A stretch of 63,709 nt of DNA from CAILUG01 sp038125665 (GCA_038125665.1 JAYPEI010000008.1:1-63709), one strand, 5' to 3'. Shown: positions 37,951-47,002, counted from the first letter of the stretch. The notes: generated by a model not told the origin, from the sequence alone. A program made the numbers and translations.

Positions 37951-39533
37951 TAGTAGTTTGGTATTTTTAGAGTTTGGCCTATACGGATAGTATCATCATA
38001 CAACCTATTTACCGACTTTAGGGTTGAAATTCGCACATTGTAACGTGCTGAGATTAAAGAGAGAGATTCTCCAGTTTTAACGGTATGCTCCAGAAACTCA
38101 GGTTTTAGGTTTATCCCTGGTATAGGAAGTTTAAGTACCTGGCCTACCTGAACATTGTTGTTTTTCATATTGTTGAGTTTTTTTAATAAAGTCATTGAAA
38201 TATGGAAACGTTCAGCTAGTTCCGAAAGAGTATCTCCTCTGACAACTGTATAGGAATCAGATAATCCTCCTTCAGATTTATGCCATGCCAGCCAGGTGTT
38301 ACTTGGAGTACGTTCATAGAACCAATCGACAATGGCCTCCACAATGCAGTTGGCGAATTGACTCTGCCAAATTGAGGAGTCTAGGTTCCGCGCATCCTCT
38401 GGGTTCGTAATGTAACCTGCTTCTATGAGTAGAGAAGGTATATTAGCAGACTTTAAAACCACGAAAGCTGCTTGTTCAACATTAGTGCGACGCATGAGAA
38501 TTGAAGGCTGCATTTTACTGATGATTGTCTCGCCAATTTCAATACTGTTAGCAATTGAAGCCGATAGGCTCATATCTAATAGCACACTGGCAAGAAATTC
38601 ATCTTTACCACTTAGATCCATGTTGCCAACACCACCAATTAGGTCGGCCTCATTTTCTTTTTCTGCAAGAAGACGAGCTTGTTCACTGGTTGCTCCAGTT
38701 TGAGAAAGCGCGTACAAGGTGGCCCCACGTGCGTATGAACTGGAGTATGCGTCGGCATGAATAGCTATGAAGAGGTCTGCCTTATTGGCGTGGGCTTGAG
38801 CGACTTGTTCGCGTAGACCAACATAGTAATCATCTTCACGAATCATTAAAGCTGTAAAACCAGGAATTGAATTTACTCCTTTAGCTATTTCCTGAGCAAT
38901 ACTGAGAACCACATCTTTTTCCCTTAAACCACGAACGCCAATTGCGCCAGGATCTTCACCGCCATGGCCAGCTGAAATAGCTACCACTATTTTTCGGCTT
39001 TCGGAAGTCGCTTTCTCCAAGACTTCGACAAACTCCTCAGGGCGGTTATCAGTTATGGGTTTTTTTTCATCGTATAGGTCGATGATAAGACGATCACCAT
39101 ACTGTTCATTGGGGCCCAGTAGGAAAGCTCTAGGCAGCACTTTGCGTTCTAGATCGAACACTACACGGACATCATTAGTGTTGCGGGTACCACTTCGAAT
39201 TCTAGCGATTGGCGTGTCTTTGATGTCCGTGATGTCTAGGGCTTTAGCCAGCGAGGAGGCTTGTAAGTCGATGACGACACGATCAGGATTATCAAGAGCG
39301 AAAATGGTATGTTTTAACGGTTTATCTAAATCGAACACAATCCGGGTGTAATCAGGAGAGCGGTAGGTACGAAGATTTTCAACGATTGCGGCTGAAGAAA
39401 TACTCGTAGTCAATAAGGCAGCCCCCAATAAGGTTAACTGCAGAACGCTCTGACTGAGGTGCAGTTCTATGAATCTCCTTGGAAAGTTTTTACAAGGAGT
39501 TAGCAGCTTTTGCAAATCGCGCAGTCTGAGCAT
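37950..39533 (-). CDS. N-acetylmuramoyl-L-alanine amidase with LysM repeats (AmiB/AmiC-like)
   Basis: Periplasmic cell-wall hydrolase that cleaves the amide between muramic acid and the peptide stem during septum splitting. In order: export signal (about 1–49), AMIN domain (50–155), Amidase_3 domain with zinc-site motifs SAGHGGEDPGAIG and LIEAGYITNPED (about 185–415), then two LysM peptidoglycan-binding repeats (about 428–470 and 483–526). This layout is that of AmiB in the tsaE–amiB–mutL cluster. The start has no clear ribosome site and lies 30 bases after tsaE. Confidence 0.94.
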   Translation of the reverse strand: MLRLRDLQKLLTPCKNFPRRFIELHLSQSVLQLTLLGAALLTTSISSAAIVENLRTYRSPDYTRIVFDLDKPLKHTIFALDNPDRVVIDLQASSLAKALDITDIKDTPIARIRSGTRNTNDVRVVFDLERKVLPRAFLLGPNEQYGDRLIIDLYDEKKPITDNRPEEFVEVLEKATSESRKIVVAISAGHGGEDPGAIGVRGLREKDVVLSIAQEIAKGVNSIPGFTALMIREDDYYVGLREQVAQAHANKADLFIAIHADAYSSSYARGATLYALSQTGATSEQARLLAEKENEADLIGGVGNMDLSGKDEFLASVLLDMSLSASIANSIEIGETIISKMQPSILMRRTNVEQAAFVVLKSANIPSLLIEAGYITNPEDARNLDSSIWQSQFANCIVEAIVDWFYERTPSNTWLAWHKSEGGLSDSYTVVRGDTLSELAERFHISMTLLKKLNNMKNNNVQVGQVLKLPIPGINLKPEFLEHTVKTGESLSLISARYNVRISTLKSVNRLYDDTIRIGQTLKIPNY

Positions 39534-39563
39534 CGAATTCGGAGGGTAAATTTATCTAAATGT

Positions 39564-40064
39564 TTACTTTACCTGTGCATTCTCCCCAAATCCAGAAACC
39601 TTTTCCAATATTCTCCTACCTACAGCTGTGTTAGCTAATAAGTTCACCTGACGACCGCTACCTGAATACTCCAGCGTTAATGCTAAATCGCTTACAGGTA
39701 AATAGTCTGAGGCTCGCTCTGGCCATTCTATGAGGGTCAGTGTGTTGTTCCCTAAATTGTCATGAAAGCCTAAGAACTCCAACTCACTTCCATCAGCTAG
39801 ACGATAGAGGTCATAGTGGTAAACATTGATGTTCGATAATTGATAGATTTCGACAAAAGTGTAAGTGGGACTTTTTACAGAGCCTCTATGTCCAAATGCA
39901 AGTAACAACCCACGTGAAAAAGTGGTCTTACCGGTACCTAAGTTTCCTTGCAAGTTCATTAGAATTTTTTCGCAGCTTGATACTTCTTGAAGGATAGCTG
40001 AAGCAATATTTGCAGCGAAGGCTAAGGTCCCCGCTTCATCAGAGAGAGCTTTATGAATAATCAT
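39564..40064 (-). CDS. tsaE: tRNA threonylcarbamoyladenosine biosynthesis ATPase TsaE
   Basis: ATPase of the t6A37 tRNA modification complex with TsaB and TsaD. The 166-residue protein has the P-loop GNLGTGKTTFSRGLL (from residue 40), SPTYTFVEIYQ and the WPERASDYLP motif. It begins the tsaE–amidase–mutL run. The nnrD/queG-type genes often found upstream in relatives are replaced by a small unknown gene. Confidence 0.95.
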   Translation of the reverse strand: MIIHKALSDEAGTLAFAANIASAILQEVSSCEKILMNLQGNLGTGKTTFSRGLLLAFGHRGSVKSPTYTFVEIYQLSNINVYHYDLYRLADGSELEFLGFHDNLGNNTLTLIEWPERASDYLPVSDLALTLEYSGSGRQVNLLANTAVGRRILEKVSGFGENAQVK

Positions 40065-40136
40065 AAAAAACGAACCCCGCCGGAGAAGCAGGGTTTAAGC
40101 AGCAAAAAAACTTTATATCAGTAGTAGTCAGAGTAT

Positions 40137-40337
40137 TTAGTTCTGTAAGTGACGCTTACCCAACGTTATATGTCTTGGTCCGCTGGTAGCAACCATCCCA
40201 CTGACCCCGAGAGGGATCTCTTGGATTTTGCCTCCTTTCGCAAGAAAACGGGCAGTTTGTTCCTCTATTGACATGCTGTCTATTTCAGCAGCAGGTGTTA
40301 GTTCTGATTTCTTTTTTGTAGTTTTAGTTGAAGCCAT
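40137..40337 (-). CDS. Small conserved-looking protein with FLxxGGxIxxI motif
   Basis: A 66-residue lysine-rich, probably cytoplasmic protein. The segment ARFLAKGGKIQEIPLGVSG resembles a FLxxGGxIxxI motif that I remember from several small gammaproteobacterial proteins. I cannot assign a function. The ATG at 40337 is preferred because AAGGA stands seven bases before it, and a TTG six bases upstream lacks support. The gene is 73 bases before tsaE on the same strand and has a possible long leader upstream. Confidence 0.65.
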   Translation of the reverse strand: MASTKTTKKKSELTPAAEIDSMSIEEQTARFLAKGGKIQEIPLGVSGMVATSGPRHITLGKRHLQN

Positions 40338-40470
40338 AGTCAAATCCTTAATTCACATCTAGCTCCAGTGTACTGGTACCCCAACTGCCGATTACTGTTA
40401 AAGGTCTACACCGGAACGCTCAGCTTACTGGTTAACTTGTTAGAGTCCCCTCGGCAACCAGCATGGCTCG

Positions 40471-40476
40471 ATTATA
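40471..40476 (-). promoter_or_regulatory. Candidate -10 box of the small protein gene
   Basis: The minus strand reads TATAAT, flanked by an inverted GGCT/AGCC pair that could be an operator. No good -35 box lies 16–18 bases upstream. If used, transcription would begin near 40463 and leave a leader of about 125 bases. Confidence 0.35.
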
Positions 40477-40563
40477 GCCTTGCCACCCCTTTATTTCATG
40501 TATTGACAATGTGAAAAAATACTAGCGGATAATTGTTTCTCTACATGAACAGGGACACAAAAC

Positions 40564-40599
40564 GCACAAAATGCAAGAATTATGCATTTTGTGCTTTTT
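40564..40599. terminator. Perfect hairpin with T tract, probably the end of the lysE-like operon
   Basis: GCACAAAATGCA (40564–40575) pairs perfectly with TGCATTTTGTGC (40583–40594) around a seven-base loop. On the plus strand it is followed by TTTTT, on the minus strand by GTTTTG, so it can terminate in both directions. The minus-strand operon ends about 75 bases away. Confidence 0.75.
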
Positions 40600-40672
40600 G
40601 CTCAATAACTGGTTAAGACGTTTAGGTAAGTCCAAGGAATATAGGACACTATGGGTCAATGAGACGAAAAAT

Positions 40673-41338
40673 TTATTCAAGCGTCATGAAAAGTAGACGA
40701 ATAGCTAGACCAAGAAAAAGAGCTGCTGAGAGTTTATTTAGAGTGTCTAAGATTTGTGGTTTTTTACGCAAATAAGGGCTAATTTCCCCAGCTGTAATAG
40801 CAATAAATCCAAAAATTAACAATGTTATCAAAATAAAAATAACTCCTAAGATAATAATATCATGAGTTATTTTTTCAGAACTGGGTGAGATAAACTGAGG
40901 TAAGAAGGCTAAAAAGAAAATCGATACTTTAGGGTTCGTAATATTCATGAGTATTCCACGAGAGTACATGCGTCTGAGTTTGGTGGGTTCCTCTATGACT
41001 TTGCAGTGCGCTTCCTTCTGGGGAAACTTGTGAGCCTCCACTGGGTTGTAATGGGCATCTCGCCATAAAACTACTGCCAAATAGGTAAGATAAACTGCAC
41101 CAACAAGATTCAAAGCATTGAAAGCCAGATTTGAAGTTGCTATCAAGGTAGCAAGCCCAAAGACTACAGCAGTGGTGTGGACAATTAGGCCAGTACAAAG
41201 TCCCAAGGTTATCAATAGCCCCGCTCGTCTACCGTGTACAGCAGACTGCATCAAGACTGCTAGGTTATCAGGCCCTGGGGCTAAAGAGATTAGTGCGCTT
41301 GCTGAGACATAAGTTATCCATTGCTGCGTCTCATCCAC
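40673..41338 (-). CDS. LysE/RhtB-family exporter
   Basis: Six-helix inner-membrane exporter of amino acids or related metabolites, 221 residues. The N-terminal SLAPGPDNLAVLMQS and GLCTGLIVHTTAVVFGL are family hallmarks, and helix 3 leads to LTYLAVVLWRDA. A charged loop at about 107–125 follows. It starts two bases after the thiamine-diphosphate enzyme gene and ends the four-gene minus-strand operon, which suggests it exports a product of that enzyme or its precursor. Confidence 0.88.
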   Translation of the reverse strand: MDETQQWITYVSASALISLAPGPDNLAVLMQSAVHGRRAGLLITLGLCTGLIVHTTAVVFGLATLIATSNLAFNALNLVGAVYLTYLAVVLWRDAHYNPVEAHKFPQKEAHCKVIEEPTKLRRMYSRGILMNITNPKVSIFFLAFLPQFISPSSEKITHDIIILGVIFILITLLIFGFIAITAGEISPYLRKKPQILDTLNKLSAALFLGLAIRLLFMTLE

Positions 41339-41340
41339 AC

Positions 41341-43059
41341 TTAGAACCCTGTTATAAGATTGATTAGTGCTGGTTGTCCCTTAGCATTTGCCTCTAAGCA
41401 ACGCTGTAGTGACGCGGTGAGATCCTCTGGCTTATCAACTTTTTCACCGTAACCACCGCAGGCAATCATGATATCTTGGTACTCAGGTGAAGCCCCCAAT
41501 GAAACCAGAGGCATAGGACTTTCTTTGGAAGCCAGTCCCTCTGGATACATGCCGAGAGTGGAGCGATGAACGGCATGCCAACGAGCGTTATTCATCACAA
41601 CAGTAGTAGTAGCAATACCATGAAGTCTAGCAGCATGATGTGCAGCAGTAGGACATCCAAACATGTATGAACCATCGCCCACCAGAAGAATTACCTCTTT
41701 GTCAGGAGCACCAACCTTAACACCAAGTGCAGCTCCTAGACCGAAGCCAAGCCCCCCTGCAAGAGAACTAGAGAGGTAAGAATGAGGTTGTTCTAACTTC
41801 AGGAAATCCAGAGGAACTCCCAATTCGTTGACTATAACAGTTTTATCGTTAACAACCGCATTTACGCAAGCCGCAATCCAAGCTGGATTCAGTGGACATT
41901 GTGTTTTTACGGATTGCGCCAAAGCGTCGATCTTGGCGAGTCTATCTGTCGATATTTGCCTGATAGATTCTGCCCTATTTTCCCAATGAGCTGCGTTCTT
42001 ATTTACGCTAGACAAGCTGGTGAGTTGTTCCTCGAGCATGCAGAGTGCAATAGTTGTAGAGCCTGAAATAAGTAAGTCGGAGGCGAAACCCCGAACTGGG
42101 TAGCGGTTAAATAAAGGGTCTGGCGCAATACTAACTAATTTTGTATGTGCTTGAGGTTTTACCATCGATGGCCACCAAGGGACCTCACAATCCAATGCAA
42201 TAATTAAGTCTGCTTTGGCAATTATGTCTGTTGGATTTTGCCCAACGTACATGGGGTGTGTGGTAGGAATGTTAAGTTCTCGCGCTCCTGGTTCTCCAGG
42301 AACAGCTACAGCAATACCATAAGCCTTGGCAATATCAGCAAGTTTGCGCATGGCAACAGGATCTCGGCCAGTGCTTGAGCTAATGATCAGAGGAAACTCA
42401 GCCTCCGCTACCCATTTGGCGGTTTCCGCTATTCCTTTCCTTGAAGGTGCTGCAGGAAGAGTTCCAAGTTGACGTTCTGGCATGGGTTTCGGTTTGGAAG
42501 CGGTAAGATCCCCCAGGACTTCGCGCGGCATACAGAGATAAACAGGTCCCCGGGGCTCGCACATGGCGATATCTAACGCACGTCCAACAATTTCCTCCAC
42601 TGGTTGGCCTGGACGTAGTTCATAGTCCCATTTCACCCATTCGCGTACAGTACTTCCCTGGTCAAAAGAGTCTTGTCCCCAGTGGATACCGCCATTACGA
42701 GAGCCAATATGACCACTTTCTGTCGAGGGAGTACGACCAGCCATCAATAGAACAGGTACCTGACCTCGAGCAGCATTCATCAGGCCACATAGTGCATTAG
42801 CAGTTCCAACAGTAACGTGAACCATAACTGCTGCTGGCCTGCCAGTAGCAAGGTAGTAACCATGGGCCATTGCAATGGCTACGTTCTCATGAGGTACCGT
42901 CACAAACTCTGGCACTGTCTGTCCCTGCTGGCGTGCAAATACTAAGGCTTCGATCACTGGGGCAAAATCAGTGCCAGCGTTTGCGAAAACGCGATCTATT
43001 CCATGATCAATAAGTGCCTGCAGAAAGTTGCTAGCGACGGCATGTCTTACATCGGTCAT
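41341..43059 (-). CDS. Thiamine-diphosphate enzyme related to acetolactate synthase / benzoylformate decarboxylase
   Basis: A 572-residue enzyme with the three domains of the ThDP decarboxylase family. The N-terminal Pyr domain carries the activating glutamate E58 in VPHENVAIAMAHGYY. The central domain and the PP domain follow, with the Mg/ThDP motif GDGSYMFG leading to VVMNN (about 455–485). The set of conserved residues places it near acetolactate synthase large subunits and decarboxylases of aromatic or oxo acids. There is no small regulatory subunit gene, so biosynthetic acetolactate synthase is unlikely. Flanking exporter genes suggest secondary metabolism or detoxification. The substrate is unknown. 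Confidence 0.82.
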   Translation of the reverse strand: MTDVRHAVASNFLQALIDHGIDRVFANAGTDFAPVIEALVFARQQGQTVPEFVTVPHENVAIAMAHGYYLATGRPAAVMVHVTVGTANALCGLMNAARGQVPVLLMAGRTPSTESGHIGSRNGGIHWGQDSFDQGSTVREWVKWDYELRPGQPVEEIVGRALDIAMCEPRGPVYLCMPREVLGDLTASKPKPMPERQLGTLPAAPSRKGIAETAKWVAEAEFPLIISSSTGRDPVAMRKLADIAKAYGIAVAVPGEPGARELNIPTTHPMYVGQNPTDIIAKADLIIALDCEVPWWPSMVKPQAHTKLVSIAPDPLFNRYPVRGFASDLLISGSTTIALCMLEEQLTSLSSVNKNAAHWENRAESIRQISTDRLAKIDALAQSVKTQCPLNPAWIAACVNAVVNDKTVIVNELGVPLDFLKLEQPHSYLSSSLAGGLGFGLGAALGVKVGAPDKEVILLVGDGSYMFGCPTAAHHAARLHGIATTTVVMNNARWHAVHRSTLGMYPEGLASKESPMPLVSLGASPEYQDIMIACGGYGEKVDKPEDLTASLQRCLEANAKGQPALINLITGF

Positions 43060-43076
43060 AAGTTTTCTCTTTTACA

Positions 43077-44681
43077 TTATATTTCTGGTCTAATAAACCG
43101 CACGACTTCCGCAACGGTACCTTCCTGCAGATAATCTTTGATTTTAATTTGTATTGTAGCATCCTGTTTGGTGATGCGCTCATACTGGCGTAAATGATCC
43201 AGCCAGCTGGGCAGCGTGAAAACCTCCACAAAATATTCAGGCTCCATAACTTGCTCGAAATACTGCCAGCTGGTAGCGCCATCACGAAGACGAATCTGAC
43301 CGAGTTGTATCAAAGTAGAGATGAATAGTGTGCGAGAAGAAGGTTGTACGCGGTAATGCACCTGTATTAGAACAGGTCCCTGCCCTTGATTTACATTTAG
43401 GACTGGTTCTAGTTTTAGCCAGTGCCCTGAGGGGCTTAGATCCAAAGCAGTATTGCCGCTGACTGGGAAACGACGTGTATACAAGGTACTGAAAAATAAT
43501 CCTACTGAGGAGACAATAAAAGCTACAGGGATGCTGGTATGTTCAGCTAGAGTTCCCCAAACCACAGGCCCGATTGCTAGAGCACCCATAAAACATGTGA
43601 GGAACACAGCTAATCCCCGAGAACGAATCCAGTTTGGTAGTGCAGTTTGTGCTGCCATTTGAGCACTTGTCATCATGGAAATCCAAGCAGCTCCACATAA
43701 AGCCAGCGTGACTAGAGCTGCTCTGACATCCTGTACTAAGGCAGTAAGGCTGATAGCTGCGGCAAATACCATGCCTGAGAGATTTATGAGTTGATCGTGT
43801 GAAAAGAATTGGCGTAAGCGTGGTAATAAGAAGGCCATGGTGATAGCACCAACACTAATAGAGGAAAACAGCCAACTGTAAGTGTGTTCATCACCATTAA
43901 GAACGTCACGTGTTAACACCGGTAAAAGCGACCACATGATGCTAGCAAAAAAATAAAAACCTATGGTGCGGATGATTGTAGCTTGGAGAGGTTTTGAATA
44001 ACGCGCATACTTGAAACCGCTGATAATTGCGGAAATAAGATTTTCTGGAGGTAGAGAATGTTGCGTTTTTTGGCGTTCCCAAAGTACAAGCACGACTATA
44101 ATAAAAATAAAGCTGAAAGCATTGCAGATAAAAACAGCAACAGTACCCAAGCTAGAAATGAGCAAGCCAGCGATTAAAGGTCCAATGGCACGAGAAATGT
44201 TCTGCCCAAGAGTGTTTAGACCAATTGCCCCTTGCAAGTCATGTCGAGGGACTATCTCAGGAACAATGCTTTGCCAAGTTGGCAAGTTCATTGCCATCCC
44301 AACACCGAGTAAAAAGGTAAAGGTGAGTAATATCCAAGGTCCTACCAGATCTAAGCTAGTAAGCACCGCTAAACTCGCAGCACAGATGGCCATGGTAATG
44401 TTAGAAAAAAGAAGAAAATCCCGCTTATCGAAGATATCTCCAAGGGCTCCTGCAGGTAACATAAAAAAGAAGGAGGGCAGGGAAGTCGCTGTTTGTAACA
44501 ATGCCACGATAACGGTAGAACTAGTGAGGGATGTCATTAGCCAGCCAGCACCCACTTCATGCATCCAGCTACCAATGTTTGAGATCAGTGTAGCCAACCA
44601 CAACCATTTAAAGGTGGTATTACTAAGGGCTGTCCATGTCGAAGGTTTCTTAGGAGCTTGTTTGTACAGGTTGTCGCTCAT
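43077..44681 (-). CDS. MFS_3-type transporter with C-terminal domain
   Basis: Major facilitator of 534 residues with 10–12 helices over the first ~410 residues and the SNIGSWMHEVGAGWLMTSLT start typical of the MFS_3 (EntS-like) family. A soluble C-terminal region (about 430–534) with SLIQ/RDGATSWQYFEQ-type sequence is found in many MFS_3 members. ATG 44681, preceded by AGAGAAG, is preferred to TTG 44702. Both overlap the end of the upstream MFS gene. It stands 17 bases before the thiamine-diphosphate enzyme gene. Confidence 0.85.
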   Translation of the reverse strand: MSDNLYKQAPKKPSTWTALSNTTFKWLWLATLISNIGSWMHEVGAGWLMTSLTSSTVIVALLQTATSLPSFFFMLPAGALGDIFDKRDFLLFSNITMAICAASLAVLTSLDLVGPWILLTFTFLLGVGMAMNLPTWQSIVPEIVPRHDLQGAIGLNTLGQNISRAIGPLIAGLLISSLGTVAVFICNAFSFIFIIVVLVLWERQKTQHSLPPENLISAIISGFKYARYSKPLQATIIRTIGFYFFASIMWSLLPVLTRDVLNGDEHTYSWLFSSISVGAITMAFLLPRLRQFFSHDQLINLSGMVFAAAISLTALVQDVRAALVTLALCGAAWISMMTSAQMAAQTALPNWIRSRGLAVFLTCFMGALAIGPVVWGTLAEHTSIPVAFIVSSVGLFFSTLYTRRFPVSGNTALDLSPSGHWLKLEPVLNVNQGQGPVLIQVHYRVQPSSRTLFISTLIQLGQIRLRDGATSWQYFEQVMEPEYFVEVFTLPSWLDHLRQYERITKQDATIQIKIKDYLQEGTVAEVVRFIRPEI

Positions 44682-45975
44682 CTTCTTCTCTGCGTCGTGC
44701 AATAGTTTGATCCAGCATTCTCAATGTGGGACTGAAAATATACATCATTAGCATCAGTGCACAGAGTAAAAAGCAGGCTGCAAGTAGAGTGTTAGCAACA
44801 CCATATACCTCTGAAGCCAAGGCGATAGGAAGAACACCTAAGGGAGTTAGCCCTAACGACAGCATCATTAAGCTAGACATCCTACCTCGTACTTCCTCAT
44901 GGGCCAGAAGCTGAATAATAGTATTATTTTGCGTCACACTTATATTAGCAAAAATATTGGCTGCAAATAGCAGAGGCAAAGCGAGACCAAACCAAGGACT
45001 TTTACTGAAACAAGCTAATACAAAGGTAAAGGCGATGGCTGATATCACCATCCACCGGCCTCGTTGGCTGTGATCACCCAAGCGTGCAACCCAAAGCGAA
45101 CCAGTAATACCACCTAGGCCAATCATTGCTGTGAGAAAACCATAACCAAGTTCGCCTACGGGCCAGACCTCCTCTACAAATACCACTAACAAGGTAAATA
45201 CAGGCAAAGATAGCAGTAGCGGGAAAATTCCAAAAACCACCGTGATCAACATAGCTTTGTGTTCACGAATGTAAGTGAAGGAGTACTGGACATCTTTAAG
45301 GAGTGAGCGTCCAGAGGGTACGGGTTCGGACACAGGTAATTTCCACATGCTCACAGTGGAAAAAAAATAGAGTAGTAATGAACCGATGAAAGCGCCTTTC
45401 AGCCCTATAAAAGGAATGAGTATCCCTGCTAAGGCAGGGCCGACTACTCGTCCAATGTTTTGACAGGCAGTCATTAATGCCACAGCATTGCCGAGGCGCG
45501 AGGTCCCTACCAATTTCATCACCATGGCATTGCGTGTTGGCATGATGAAGGGGTACATCCATCCCATGCAGAAAGAAGTAGCTAGCAGGTGCCAGAATTG
45601 TAATAAGTCCAAATACATCAAGATGAGCACTGTAGTCTCTGCAGCGATCACCAGGCTCTGGGCAATAATAATTATGCGTCTTCTCTCCAAACGATCAATT
45701 ACTGCCCCAGCGATGAAAGAACCCACCATCATGGGTAATGCAATGACCAAATTGATCAATGCTAGAGAAAATTCGCTATGTGTTAGTTCCCATGCCAGCA
45801 AGGAGCGAATAAGAAACCCACCCTGCATGGACAAGAAAAAGGCTAGCATAGAGCCCCAGAGCCAGCGAAAAGGCACTGATTCAAAAGAAATGAAGCTAGG
45901 TGGAAGCCTTGAGCGATTGATGCTCGGCTTCAGAGTAGGGTTAGACATGGCAATACTGCTAAAAGTTTTTTGCAT
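44650..45975 (-). CDS. MFS_3-type transporter
   Basis: Major facilitator of 441 residues, 12 predicted helices, no large soluble extension. Conserved pieces include VIDRLERRRIIIIAQ after helix 2 and NAVALMTACQNIGRVVGPALAG in helix 5, as in the EntS/MFS_3 family. The start may be ATG 45975 or, nine codons on, ATG 45948, and neither has a good ribosome site. It is the first gene of the operon and overlaps the next transporter gene, so the two could work together or be a diverged duplication. Substrate unknown. Confidence 0.85.
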   Translation of the reverse strand: MQKTFSSIAMSNPTLKPSINRSRLPPSFISFESVPFRWLWGSMLAFFLSMQGGFLIRSLLAWELTHSEFSLALINLVIALPMMVGSFIAGAVIDRLERRRIIIIAQSLVIAAETTVLILMYLDLLQFWHLLATSFCMGWMYPFIMPTRNAMVMKLVGTSRLGNAVALMTACQNIGRVVGPALAGILIPFIGLKGAFIGSLLLYFFSTVSMWKLPVSEPVPSGRSLLKDVQYSFTYIREHKAMLITVVFGIFPLLLSLPVFTLLVVFVEEVWPVGELGYGFLTAMIGLGGITGSLWVARLGDHSQRGRWMVISAIAFTFVLACFSKSPWFGLALPLLFAANIFANISVTQNNTIIQLLAHEEVRGRMSSLMMLSLGLTPLGVLPIALASEVYGVANTLLAACFLLCALMLMMYIFSPTLRMLDQTIARRREEDERQPVQTSS

Positions 45976-46057
45976 GATACGCCAGTGGATCTAAACTGGC
46001 CATAGAATCACTCTTTGCTGGTTGAAGATCGCATAGTCCAGTAGAATAGTTTCTGAT

Positions 46058-46134
46058 GCACCCGTAGCTCAGCTGGATAGAGCGTTGCCCTCCGGAGGCA
46101 AAGGTCAGAGGTTCGAATCCTCTCGGGTGCGCCA
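46058..46134 (+). tRNA. tRNA-Arg (anticodon CCG)
   Basis: A complete cloverleaf: acceptor GCACCCG (46058–46064) pairs with CGGGTGC (46124–46130), the D arm reads AGCTCAGCTGGATAGAGC, and the anticodon stem TTGCC/GGCAA encloses CTCCGGA with anticodon CCG. The T arm reads AGAGGTTCGAATCCTCT, and a genomic CCA end is present. It decodes CGG. Confidence 0.97.
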
Positions 46135-46219
46135 TCTCCGAGTGAAAAAACTAATTAACCCCTTAGTGGTCTCACTGGACCCAATAGCTTGTGTAATTTG
46201 TTCAAAGAAAATTCTCAAC

Positions 46220-46648
46220 TCATACCTCTAACTTCTCATCAGGCCATATAAAACCAATAGGTCTTTGAGATGTTTCTTTAGGGTCGTTGCTAATTGCATA
46301 ACACATCAATTGGACAGTATCTTGATGTGCAAGGATTGCACAGGGGTTGCCATCCAGAGTGCCTTCGAGACGGATTCCATCAAAACTGACTTGTGCTAAT
46401 GAGTGTACTTCCATTTGAAGATTACCATGGAGTAAAGCCATGATGGCTGGACGAAAATTAGGTGGTAAGGATTGCGCCCAAGATTGTGCCTCACTGGCTA
46501 TAGCTTTCAATAGAACACCTGCACTTCGAAGTTTTAATGTTTCATCTTCATTACAGTTGGGAAGAGGGCAAAAGTTTTCGGGGAATTCTTTCTGTAAACG
46601 AAAATTCTTAATCTGTTGCATCTTAGTTAAAGGTTTAAATTCCGACAT
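46220..46648 (-). CDS. Hypothetical protein
   Basis: A 142-residue soluble protein that I do not recognise. It has no signal peptide or membrane helix. The middle part (SWAQSLPPNFRPAIMALLHG, then EVHSLAQVSFDGIRLEGTLDGNPC) looks like a helix followed by beta strands, perhaps a small binding domain. The ATG at 46648 is preceded by GGAG eight bases away, better than GTG 46657. It is convergent with the tRNA gene. Confidence 0.65.
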   Translation of the reverse strand: MSEFKPLTKMQQIKNFRLQKEFPENFCPLPNCNEDETLKLRSAGVLLKAIASEAQSWAQSLPPNFRPAIMALLHGNLQMEVHSLAQVSFDGIRLEGTLDGNPCAILAHQDTVQLMCYAISNDPKETSQRPIGFIWPDEKLEV

Positions 46649-46795
46649 CAGATGCACTCCATATGGTACTTTAAATTGATCTTATCTTAATTTACCAAGA
46701 ACTTAATTGTTATCAAAACACTCTTTAGTAAAACAGATAGGTTAAAGAAATTTATATTAAATTTGTATTATACACGACTGGTAGAGAACTAAAGC

Positions 46796-47002
46796 ATGAA
46801 GCTTGATTTAGTAGATTTATTTCCAAAAATAATAGGAGGCAGTCAACTAACTTCTTTAAATACACTAATTATTCAGCAAGCTATGTATTACATTGATACG
46901 GATTTAGATAATCCTGTCACATGTGATGTTGGATTCACTGCGAATGAGCAGCGCTTAGGGTTATCATCTTTTGCTTCAGTGCTAGCTCAAGTTAAACAGT
47001 GA
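46796..47002 (+). CDS. Short open frame, doubtful hypothetical protein
   Basis: A 68-residue frame starting at ATG with only a weak GAGAAC upstream. The translation (starting MKLDLVDLFPKIIGG) has a balanced composition and codon use like that of nearby genes, so it may be real, but I recognise no family. It lies in an otherwise empty AT-rich stretch of about 500 bases (46649–47144). TATTAT at about 46768 could be its -10 box. Confidence 0.4.
   Translation: MKLDLVDLFPKIIGGSQLTSLNTLIIQQAMYYIDTDLDNPVTCDVGFTANEQRLGLSSFASVLAQVKQ

Larger units (their letters stand above)
40338..40672. other. Intergenic region between the small protein gene and the lysE-like operon
   Basis: This 335-base gap contains a TATAAT box facing the small protein gene (minus strand), a perfect 12-bp hairpin with T tract and a TTGACA hexamer on the plus strand. 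No protein-coding frame looks convincing. Confidence 0.6.

Noticed and set aside
44011..44751. 246-codon plus-strand open frame opposite the MFS genes
   Set aside because: It lies antisense to two well-supported transporter genes, has low-complexity basic and threonine-rich translation, and no ribosome site. It is a shadow of the real reading frame.
45488..45994. 168-codon plus-strand open frame antisense to the first MFS gene
   Set aside because: The MFS gene on the opposite strand is clear, while this frame has a random-looking translation and no ribosome site.
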